A stretch of 28,699 bases of DNA from Limisphaerales bacterium (GTDB lineage: Bacteria; Verrucomicrobiota; Verrucomicrobiia; Limisphaerales; PALSA-1396), in contig PLJQ01000456.1 of the NCBI GenBank assembly GCA_003140275.1, positions 11,993 to 40,691 of the forward strand, written 5' to 3'. The notes beneath the pieces were generated by a model. That model worked only from the letters and a program-made list of their open reading frames with translations, did no database searches and was not told where the DNA came from. Numbering within the stretch: the stretch's first letter is position 1; each line of letters begins with the position of its first letter. Of this stretch, positions 1-7,300 are shown in pieces. Made by a program: the position numbers and the translations under genes.

Positions 1-33
1 AGTCTCGTGACCTCGACTCCTACCAAGTAAAAA

Positions 34-513
34 ATGAACGAAAACGACTTTGAGCAACGACTTCAGCGGCAACCACTGCGCCCGATCCCAACCGACTGGC
101 GGACGGAAATTCTCGCAGCCGCCCGCATCAACCCTACTTCATCTATTCCAAATCCTGTAACGGCAAATTCCGCCTCGGCGTGGCGTTTCATTTTCGCCCG
201 CTTTCCGGTGGCGTGGGGCACTCTCGCGGTTGTTTGGTTGGCGCTCATCGGCATCAACGTTTGTTTGTTCGGCGTGACCGGCCCGGCTTCCCCGGGTCAA
301 GCTATTGTCAGCACTGCGGAGCCGTTCAGTGTCTGGCGTCTTCAAGCAACAGCACTTCGCCAGCTCGCAAGCAGCGATGAAAACAGCAGCACTGGAATGC
401 CAGCTCCCATTGGTTTCCCGACAATTACTCCGCAACGGCCACGTAGTGAGCGGCGGTCTGCCGAAGGGTTCGGTGATTTGAACGAGACGGACACGAATTT
501 ATTGGTCGCATGA
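34..513 (+). CDS. Small single-pass membrane protein, possible anti-sigma-like partner
   Basis: The 159-residue product has a charged N-terminal part that starts MNENDFEQRLQRQPLRPIP, then one strongly hydrophobic segment at about residues 53-79, and a polar, low-complexity C-terminal half rich in Pro, Thr and Ser. I recognise no catalytic motif. Proteins with this layout in Verrucomicrobiota often follow an ECF sigma-factor gene, which would lie left of the window; an anti-sigma or membrane-anchor role is therefore only an inference. Its stop overlaps the next start by ATGA (510-513), so the two genes are probably translationally coupled. The bases before the start (1-30) could be the end of an upstream gene, but the frame cannot be decided from 33 bases. 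Confidence 0.7.
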   Translation: MNENDFEQRLQRQPLRPIPTDWRTEILAAARINPTSSIPNPVTANSASAWRFIFARFPVAWGTLAVVWLALIGINVCLFGVTGPASPGQAIVSTAEPFSVWRLQATALRQLASSDENSSTGMPAPIGFPTITPQRPRSERRSAEGFGDLNETDTNLLVA

Positions 514-2414
514 TTCAATGGGGTTTGCCTATGACACTTCCTGCCTTTCTCCTTTCACGCGCCGATTCCCGCCGATTCTGGCTCCCTCTTTCACGTTTGC
601 GTCCGGCCCAAAACGCCCGTTATCCGTGGTCGCTCGTTTTCGGCCTCACCATTTGGTGGGCATTGTTAGGCGTCTGCGTGGGACTCGTGCTGTCGCTGTT
701 TGCGTTTCAACAACTGACCGGCTGGCTGATGTGGTTGTTCGGCTCATGGGGAGCCTGTGCTGGACTGTGCTGGTTCAACCTGACAGCGCTTTGCTGGAAC
801 CAGCGAGCAACGCGTCTGCGAGCCAATCCCGCACTGGCCACTGCTCTGCCACCCGTACGGTTCATTTTCTTTCGCTGGATGCTCGGTTTCGCTTACTGGG
901 TTCTCCTCGCGGTGGTCACCCCGCTGGCCATCATGTTGACCATCGAAAATGTGCGCGCCGAACTGGCCTGGCACCGGGAGCGCGCCCGCCTAGTGAACCA
1001 AGGCGAACGGCTGGAGTTCCGCACGATTCTCGGCCCCACAATTCCTGCTGATCAAAATGCCGGAGCGGCTCCGGTTTTTGCGCCGTTCTTTGATTATCAA
1101 TACTTGCAGCCGGAAGACGTCCTGCCCGGCCACTACGCCGTCGTCTGGCGCGATACCAACGCGATTGGTCATTTCGAGGAAAGGCTAAAACTCCCCGATT
1201 GGCACTGGCCGAAAGAAGAAGAAAAGGACGCTCCCAGAACTCCCAAGGTGAATCTCGCCGCGTTGGCTGAGGCCTACCGCGCCCTAACCGCTGCTCCATC
1301 CAAAGACGGTCCCAGTTGGGCTGCCGAACTGAAGCTGCCGGCAACACCTGGCGATCCCACCCGTGATGTCCTCGCCGGCCTATCCGTAGCCAATGAACCG
1401 CTCGCGGAATTATGCACGATCAGCGGAAGACCGCGCGCGCAGTTCCCGATTCACTATGACGAGGGATTCGAGGCCCAGCTGCGTCACTATGCGACGCTCA
1501 AGTCCGTCAGTCTCGCACTCGAAGTGCGCTGTGCGGCACGGCTGTCCGCGGGCGAAACGCAAGGTGCGTTTGAAGATGCGCAATGCGCGCTTCGCGTGTC
1601 CGGGTTGTTGCGCGAGGAACCATTCTTGATTTCGCAACTGGTGCGCCTTGCGCAAGGCAATCTTGCCGTTGCGACCGTCTGGCAGGGGCTTGCGGAGCAT
1701 CGCTGGTCTGACGCCCAACTCGCGGCGCTGCAAGATCAGCTCGCGCATACGGATTACTTGCCAGGCTTGGTGCTTGCGTTCGAGGGCGAGCGGGCCGGCG
1801 GCATCCAGAACATGGATCAGTGGGCCACGCGCGGCGTTAAGCCGGGAAGCTTCGCTAGGAGGATGCTCTCCATCCTTCCGCGCGGGATGCTGAGGCAAAA
1901 CGAGATCACCCTGGTGCGTTATCATACCCGGATGATCAGCAACCTTCGCACAGCCGTTTCTAATGCGTCGCAATCTGGGCTCGCCGCCGCCGCGAAGGCC
2001 ACTTCCGCCGCCGCGGACCTTGAGCATCTGCAAGGCAACCATTCACCCTACAACCGCTTGGCTGCAATGCTGGCACCCGCCACCGGGAAAGCGATCGACA
2101 AGACGGTTCGCACGCAAACCATCGCCCAAATGGCCGTGGTCGCCTTCGCACTGGAGCGCTACCACATCAAGCACGGCGCCTTTCCCGAAAAGTTAGACAA
2201 CCTCGTACCGGCATTTCTGCCCGCAGCGCCGCTGGATCCCATGAACAATCGAATATTCCACTACCGCCGTACCGACGACGGCTGGTTCCAACTCTACAGT
2301 GTGGGGCTGGATGGCCAGGATGACGGAGGCGTTTTTAAGACCACAAAAGGCGGGCCGGAGAAAGACTGGCCGTGGCCGGTGCCATCACGCGCCGAGCGCT
2401 GGCGTTTGTTCTGA
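510..2414 (+). CDS. Large membrane protein with GspG-like C-terminal domain
   Basis: The 634-residue product has three or four hydrophobic segments in the first 150 residues (roughly 38-66, 70-98 and 118-146), then a long soluble region of about 480 residues, probably outside the cytoplasm. Near the C-terminus (about residues 545-615) the pattern ALERYHIKHGAFPEKL, PAAPLDPMNN and LYSVGLDGQDDGG resembles the C-terminal part of type II secretion pseudopilins (GspG): a helix, 'FP..L..LVP', then a 'DP..N' and 'YS.G.DG' loop. There is no prepilin cleavage site at the N-terminus, so it is not itself a pseudopilin. Such fusions are common in Verrucomicrobiota and have no assigned function. The start at 510 overlaps the previous stop; an in-frame ATG at 531 is an alternative. 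Confidence 0.8.
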   Translation: MIQWGLPMTLPAFLLSRADSRRFWLPLSRLRPAQNARYPWSLVFGLTIWWALLGVCVGLVLSLFAFQQLTGWLMWLFGSWGACAGLCWFNLTALCWNQRATRLRANPALATALPPVRFIFFRWMLGFAYWVLLAVVTPLAIMLTIENVRAELAWHRERARLVNQGERLEFRTILGPTIPADQNAGAAPVFAPFFDYQYLQPEDVLPGHYAVVWRDTNAIGHFEERLKLPDWHWPKEEEKDAPRTPKVNLAALAEAYRALTAAPSKDGPSWAAELKLPATPGDPTRDVLAGLSVANEPLAELCTISGRPRAQFPIHYDEGFEAQLRHYATLKSVSLALEVRCAARLSAGETQGAFEDAQCALRVSGLLREEPFLISQLVRLAQGNLAVATVWQGLAEHRWSDAQLAALQDQLAHTDYLPGLVLAFEGERAGGIQNMDQWATRGVKPGSFARRMLSILPRGMLRQNEITLVRYHTRMISNLRTAVSNASQSGLAAAAKATSAAADLEHLQGNHSPYNRLAAMLAPATGKAIDKTVRTQTIAQMAVVAFALERYHIKHGAFPEKLDNLVPAFLPAAPLDPMNNRIFHYRRTDDGWFQLYSVGLDGQDDGGVFKTTKGGPEKDWPWPVPSRAERWRLF

Positions 2415-2433
2415 CGCGCATCGGAATCAGTAG

Positions 2434-2646
2434 CCAGAGACAGGAGGCCACAAGTCGGACATCATATCGATTCGAAATCGAAAAACACCGGACGGTGGTT
2501 ACCTCATCTATTCCTTGGGCTGGAACAAGACCGACGACGGCGGAGTGGTCGTGTCGTCGAAAGGCGGTGCCGTTGAATGGGAAAAGAAGCGTGGTCCGAT
2601 TGACCCGGAAAAGGGCGACTGGGTCTGGCGGTATCCGGTGAAATAG
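2434..2646 (+). pseudogene. Remnant C-terminus of a paralogue of the preceding gene
   Basis: A frame opened by a stop at 2431-2433 and ended by TAG at 2644-2646 encodes a tail containing RKTPDGGYLIYSLGWN, KTDDGGVVVSSKGG and GDWVWRYPVK. This lines up with the end of the preceding protein (RRTDDGWFQLYSVG, GQDDGGVFKTTKGG, KDWPWPVP). It has no start codon or N-terminal domain. I read it as the leftover 3' end of a tandem paralogue whose 5' part was deleted, with the current gene perhaps being the fusion product of that deletion. The frame is well kept, so the loss may be recent. Confidence 0.6.
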
Positions 2647-2647
2647 A

Positions 2648-2691
2648 AGTCGGAGGGCTGAGGTCGGAAGCCAGAAGTCTGACCTCCGACT
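2648..2691. repeat. 9-bp inverted repeat
   Basis: AGTCGGAGG at 2648-2656 is the exact reverse complement of CCTCCGACT at 2683-2691, with a 26-base loop that itself contains further GTCGGA/TCTGACC-like pieces. It directly follows the pseudogene stop. There is no T-tract, so it is unlikely to be a simple intrinsic terminator. Confidence 0.5.
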
Positions 2692-2727
2692 GCTGCGCTT
2701 TGCAATGCTCTCCGTCGGCGACTTGTT

Positions 2728-2804
2728 CGGAAGGACGAGTTACACGAGTCCCTGACTCTTCAGCCATTTTGAAAGATTGGGGACTCGCGTAACTCGTCCT
2801 TCCG
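2728..2804. repeat. 25-bp inverted repeat, one mismatch
   Basis: The left arm at 2728-2752 and the right arm at 2780-2804 are reverse complements over 25 positions with a single mismatch (A in the left arm at the place where the right arm implies G). The loop is 27 bases (2753-2779). The arms begin and end with CGGAAGGACGAG and CTCGTCCTTCCG. It could fold into a very stable cruciform or RNA hairpin, or be a small palindromic mobile repeat. Confidence 0.8.
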
Positions 2805-2833
2805 GGGTTTTGAGAGAGTCCTACCGTCCTAAA

Positions 2834-2851
2834 GCGCCGACAAGTCGGCGC
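2834..2851. repeat. Perfect 8-bp hairpin with AA loop
   Basis: GCGCCGAC-AA-GTCGGCGC is a perfect inverted repeat. It belongs to a run of hairpins filling the spacer before the dehydrogenase gene. The sequence just after it, GTTGCTTGGTTGCGGC at 2860-2875, recurs exactly at 15954-15969, which supports a dispersed repeat family in this genome. Confidence 0.6.
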
Positions 2852-2911
2852 ACTCCAAAGTTGCTTGGTTGCGGCTTGGCCGCGCCATCAGGGCCGACGT
2901 ATCTTAACCGT

Positions 2912-3044
2912 GGTAGGGTCGTCGCGCTGCGACGACCAGCGCCGCGTGCAGCGGCGCAACTGCTTCTGGATCGGACGCGGTCGTACAAAGGAAACGTTCC
3001 GGCCCTGCACGGGCCGGTGGTCATCGCAGCGCGATGACCCTACC
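2912..3044. repeat. REP-like element: two inverted copies, each with two hairpins
   Basis: The left unit (2912-2957) holds hairpin 1 within 2912-2937 and hairpin 2 at 2939-2957 (stem GCGCCGC, loop GTGCA, stem GCGGCGC). The right unit is the same module on the other strand: hairpin 1 within 3019-3044 and hairpin 2 at 2999-3017 (stem CCGGCCC around TGCAC). Hairpin 1 arms match over 26 positions with two differences, and those two are on opposite sides of the same stem (GTCGTCGC/GCGACGAC against GTCATCGC/GCGATGAC), so pairing is kept. Hairpin 2 stems differ but both fold and keep the GTGCA loop. This is the architecture of REP/BIME repeats mobilised by RAYT transposases; no transposase gene is in the window. 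Confidence 0.7.
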
Positions 3045-3083
3045 TGAAAGCCGGTCAACTCGCGGTTTTTAGATGCGTCTGTC

Positions 3084-3112
3084 TTGGCTGCGCCCTGGCT
3101 TTCTGTTACAAT
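3084..3112 (+). promoter_or_regulatory. Sigma-70-type promoter, possibly leaderless
   Basis: TTGGCT at 3084-3089 and TACAAT at 3107-3112 are separated by exactly 17 bases. The -10 element ends six bases before the ATG at 3119, so transcription would begin at or within a base or two of the start codon. There is no room for a useful Shine-Dalgarno site (only CCGGGA lies between). Confidence 0.5.
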
Positions 3113-3118
3113 CCGGGA

Positions 3119-4171
3119 ATGAAAGCTGTTCAACTCATCGCCCACGGCAAGCCTGGAAAATTTGAACTGCGTGAATTGCCTGATCCACACCCTGCCGCTG
3201 GCGACGTGGTCGTTCAGGTGCAGGCTTGCGGATTGAACCGGCTCGACCTGTGGACCGAGGAAGGCGCTTTGCCGATCCCGCTGCAATTACCCCGCACGAC
3301 CGGTTGTGAAATCGCCGGACGCATCATCGCTGTGGGCGAGGGCAACAGTCCGTGGCAAGTCGGCGACCGTGTGGCGGTCCAATCCAACCTGTTCTGCGGC
3401 CAGTGCGAGTTCTGTTTGCGCGGGGACGAAGCGATGTGCTTGAACAGCCAGACGCTTGGCGTCAATTGCGACGGCGGTTTTGCCGAGAAAGTGCTCGTGC
3501 CCATGCGTCAGCTCGTTCGGTTGCCGGCCAATGTCGAATTCGACACCTCGGCCGCGCTCACACTGGCGGGCAGCACGGCGATGCGGATGTTGACCAACCG
3601 CGCCAAAGCGAAGGCAGGCGATTGGGTGCTCGTGATCGGCGCTGCCAGCGGCGTCGGCTCCGCCGCCATTCAAATCGCAAAACATCTGGGCGCACGCGTC
3701 ATTGGCACCGGCTCGACTGAAGCCAAACGCAATTTGGTGCGGCAACTCGGCGCGGAGTTCGCCGTCGATTCCTCCAGAGCGGATTGGCCGGCTGAGGTTC
3801 GCAAACTTACCGCGAAGCGGGGCGTCGATCTGGTGGTCGAACATGTCGGCGGCGAAGTGTTGCAAAAAGCTTTCGACTGTCTGGTGCGCGGTGGAACCGT
3901 CGTGACCTGCGGCGCAACCGGCGGGAGCGAAGTGCTGCTGAATGTTTGGTCGTTTTTTGTGAAGCAGCACCGGCTCATCGGCAGTTACGGTCGCGACCGC
4001 GCTGACCTGGTGGCCACCCTCGAATGGGCGGCGGCGGGGAAACTGAAGCCGATCATCGACAGCGTTTATCCGTTGACGCAAACAGCCGAGGCGTATGCTC
4101 ATTTGCGGTCGCGCAATGTCCTGGGCAAAGTGCTGGTCGAACCTTACGAGCCGGTTTCAGAGTCGGATTAA
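3119..4171 (+). CDS. Zinc-type medium-chain alcohol dehydrogenase / quinone oxidoreductase-like
   Basis: The 350-residue product has the full medium-chain dehydrogenase/reductase fold: a GroES-like N-terminal domain and an NAD(P)-binding Rossmann domain with GAASGVGSAAIQIAK at about residues 174-188. The structural-zinc cysteines are all present (C93, C96, C99, C107 in FCGQCEFC and EAMC). In the catalytic-zinc region the usual Gly-His-Glu is Gly-Cys-Glu (62-64), so the active-site metal ligand set is altered and the substrate cannot be predicted. It probably oxidises an alcohol or reduces an enone/quinone with NAD(P)H in the cytoplasm. It is a single gene, with its own promoter just upstream and a convergent neighbour. 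Confidence 0.85.
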   Translation: MKAVQLIAHGKPGKFELRELPDPHPAAGDVVVQVQACGLNRLDLWTEEGALPIPLQLPRTTGCEIAGRIIAVGEGNSPWQVGDRVAVQSNLFCGQCEFCLRGDEAMCLNSQTLGVNCDGGFAEKVLVPMRQLVRLPANVEFDTSAALTLAGSTAMRMLTNRAKAKAGDWVLVIGAASGVGSAAIQIAKHLGARVIGTGSTEAKRNLVRQLGAEFAVDSSRADWPAEVRKLTAKRGVDLVVEHVGGEVLQKAFDCLVRGGTVVTCGATGGSEVLLNVWSFFVKQHRLIGSYGRDRADLVATLEWAAAGKLKPIIDSVYPLTQTAEAYAHLRSRNVLGKVLVEPYEPVSESD

Positions 4172-4174
4172 GTC

Positions 4175-4232
4175 TGAAATCCGAAGTTCGAAATCCGAGA
4201 TCCGAAATAAATCCGAAGCCCGAGGCCCGAAA
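4175..4232 (+). repeat. Short TCCGAAA-type tandem repeats
   Basis: The spacer after the dehydrogenase contains imperfect repeats of the unit (T)CCGAA(A/G): GAAATCCGAAG, GAAATCCGAG, ATCCGAAATA, ATCCGAAG, CCCGAGG, CCCGAAA. Such heptamer-like runs are seen between genes in planctomycete and verrucomicrobial genomes. It lies between convergent genes, and no T-tract hairpin terminator is evident. Confidence 0.6.
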
Positions 4233-4322
4233 ACTTCCATTCGCTGCATTGGCTCCGGAGCACTTTCTCCGTCCCGCTACACAAACACTGATTCTGGCCT
4301 TCGCGTTTCGGGAACCCACCTA

Positions 4323-7300
4323 TCACAATGCAGGCAGCGGCACCTGGCCGGGGCGGCTGAGGTAATAAATCAAATCGCGCACTTCCTGGTCAGCCAGCGG
4401 CGCGAGCAAGCCTTCCGGCATCATCGAGAGTTCGCTCTGTTGCTGGGACTGGACTTCGTTGCGTGGCAGGACCAGCGTCTCGGTTTGGGTCGCGACCGTC
4501 ACAGTTTTGTCATCCTGTTGTTTCACGATGCCGGTGATGCTGCGACCATCCTTGGTCTCGATGGTCGAAGCACGATATTCGTTTGGGATGACGGCGTTTG
4601 GATCGAGGATGTTTTGCAGAATGTAATCGAGATCGGCGCGATTTGAACCAGTGAGGTCAGGGCCAACTTTGCCGCCGGTGTCGAACAGCGTGTGGCATTG
4701 GGCGCAAATTTTGTTGAAGACCGCGCGACCGCGCGAAGCCTCGCCCGGCTGCGAACCGCCCGCATAATAGATGCGCTTGTATTTCTCGATTTCCTTTTTC
4801 TTGTCCGCGCTGCTGTCGCGAATGGTGCCATAGACTTTTTGAAGTTGCTGGTCGATGTCGGCGTTCTTCAGGTTGCGCAACTGGCGGATGATTTCGGCGG
4901 TGAGGGCATTGCGTGGAATGGTTCCGCCATCCACGGACGCAAGCATTGGTTTGGCGAACGCAGTGCGAGAGGCGAGCGTGTTCAGTGCGTCCCGCTTTTC
5001 GCCGCCTTCAAGTGAACTGTAAACGCTGAGAATCGCGTCGGGAGTTTTTGGATCGTCATAGCTGGCCAGAGCACGCACCGCCTGGCCACGAAGGTCCTGG
5101 CTTCTGAGCAACTGCTGGAGCAACGGCGGCAACGACGCATCGCGTGTGCTCAACAACGAATCGAGCGCGGTGCGACGGGCGCCGGCTTCGGCGGACCCGT
5201 CCATCAGCGTTTTCTTCAATGCTGTGAGGGCATTGGCGCTGCCAAAGGTAAGGGAAAGCGACTGTGCGAGGGCGCGAATTTGCGGATTTGAACTGCTGGA
5301 AAGCTTCGTTTCGACGCTTTCCCAGCCTTTAGGCATCGGCACGCTACGCTGACCTTTGAGGGCGGCACTCAAGCCAGTCAGCATGTCGAGTTGCTTGGCG
5401 GGTTCGCCCACTTTGGCCATCGTCTCGGCGATGAGGTCGCGTGCGTCGGTGGTGCCGAGTTGCGCGATACGGCGCGTCGTGAAGTTCAGAATTTTTGGCA
5501 GCTTGGCGCTGACCGCGAGCGACAGTGCCTTGGCTGGCTGTGTTGCTGCCAGCGCTTCGCCGCCATACCAGACCATGAGCGGAATGTTGTGGTCGCTAGC
5601 GTCTTCACCGTGCTGAAGCAACGCGGCGTAGATGTCCCAGCGCTTTTCAGGCGGGATTCGGTGGAGCACAGAAGCTAGGTAGAGATGAACAACTGGCGAC
5701 TTGTCTTTGCGAGCGAGGTGGGCAAATTCCAAGTTCAAATCTTTAGCATATAAGCTGTTTGCGTTTGCTGCGCTTTGCCGTTCGTAATCGTCGTCCAGTG
5801 TCAATTGGATAGTCCACGCCCGAATAAATTCGTCTTTGTCCGCAATCAGTTTGCGAACTGTATTCAGGTGACTGATTCCGCCAGTTAGATGAAGACCCCA
5901 AAGTGCCTGCAGCCGTTCGGGGGTGCTCATTTTCCCATTCAAACAACCCCAAAGCGATTTGTTTACAACTGCTAGTGCTCTTGAAGCTTTTCCAATCTCT
6001 GCGTCTGTGGCACCAGAATCAGGAGGAAGAGCTGGTAAGTAATTTGCAAAGCGCTCTTGTAAAATCCTTCGAGCATGCCGGCTCATGAACTCATTCTTCG
6101 ACGGCACGAGTCTCACGAGTTCATCGTCGCTCAACTTCCGCAAATCCACTTTTGTGACCTTTTGGTTATTGTAAACAATCTTGTAGATACGGCCATTGGA
6201 GCGGTCGTGGCTTTCAGGATTGGTATTGTGGCACTGGTTTTTGTCATACCAGTCGATGACGTAAACCGAACCGTCCTGGTCATAAAGTTGATTGAGCGTT
6301 TGCGACCAGGTGTCGTTGAAGTTTAGAAAATCTTTGCCATGATGGCCGACAAAGCCGGAGCCGCTGCGTTCGGGAATATCCATGTTGAGCCGCTGGCCGT
6401 GGATGTTGCCCATGAACAGTTTGCCGCGATATTCGGCGGGCCAACTGTCGCCGAGATAAACCATCATGCCGGCGTGGGCGTGACCACCGCCTGCAGCGTC
6501 GGAGCGCGCGTTGCCGGCGTGCGGGCCCTTGTTGCCGGCGTAGTGGACGTGATCGCCAACAGATTGAATGTCTTCATAGACGTAGGGGAAGACCGGTTTG
6601 CGGCTGCCGTTCTCACGATGCTTTTCGTTGCGCGCGGTTTCGTCGCGGTTGATGCTGTAATGCTCGCCGCCTTGACGCAGGTAGCGGCCACCTTGGATCA
6701 TGTGCCAGAGGTGCGGGATGACGCAGGCTTCCTCCCAAAGTTGTCCGTGTTCATCAAAGTCAATGCCCCAGGGATTGCTGGTGCCTTCGGCGAAGATTTC
6801 AAACGTGTGCTTGGTGGGATGATAGCGCCAGACGGCGGCGTCCACCCATTGACGCTCGCTCTCCGGCGCGCCGGGCTTGCCGACGTGCGACGGACAGAAA
6901 ACGCCGTGGCAACCGTAGAGCCAGCCGTCCGGCCCCCAAGTGAAGGTGTTCAAGGTTTCGTGCGTGTCGCGTTTGTAATCCCAGCCGTCGAGGAGGATTT
7001 GCGGCGGGCCGGCGGGTTTGGGTTCGTCGCCGTCCTGAATCGGAATGAACATGAGATTAGGGGCGGCCCCGACCCAAATACCGCCGAAGCCGTACTGAAG
7101 TCCGCTGACGAGGTTGAGTCCTTCCATGAAGACGGTGCGCTTGTCGAACTTGTGATCGCCGTTGGTGTCTTCGAACACGAGAATGCGGTCTTTGCCCTGG
7201 CCCTCTGGAGCGCGAATGGGATAGGTAAGTCCTTCGGCGACCCAGACTCGGCCACGGTCGTCGAGGCAGAAGGCGATCGGTTGCACAATTTCCGGTTCGC

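Larger units (their letters stand above)
2647..3118. other. Repeat-filled spacer without a gene
   Basis: No reading frame here looks coding. The stretch is made mostly of inverted repeats (2648-2691, 2728-2804, 2834-2851, 2912-3044), listed separately, followed by the promoter of the dehydrogenase gene. Confidence 0.7.

Noticed and set aside
1..33. End of an upstream gene, perhaps an ECF sigma factor
   Set aside because: Two frames are possible (one stops at 28-30, the other at 51-53) and 33 bases are too few to decide.
2648..2691. Possible intrinsic terminator after the pseudogene
   Set aside because: The hairpin is there but no run of T follows, so it is listed only as a repeat.
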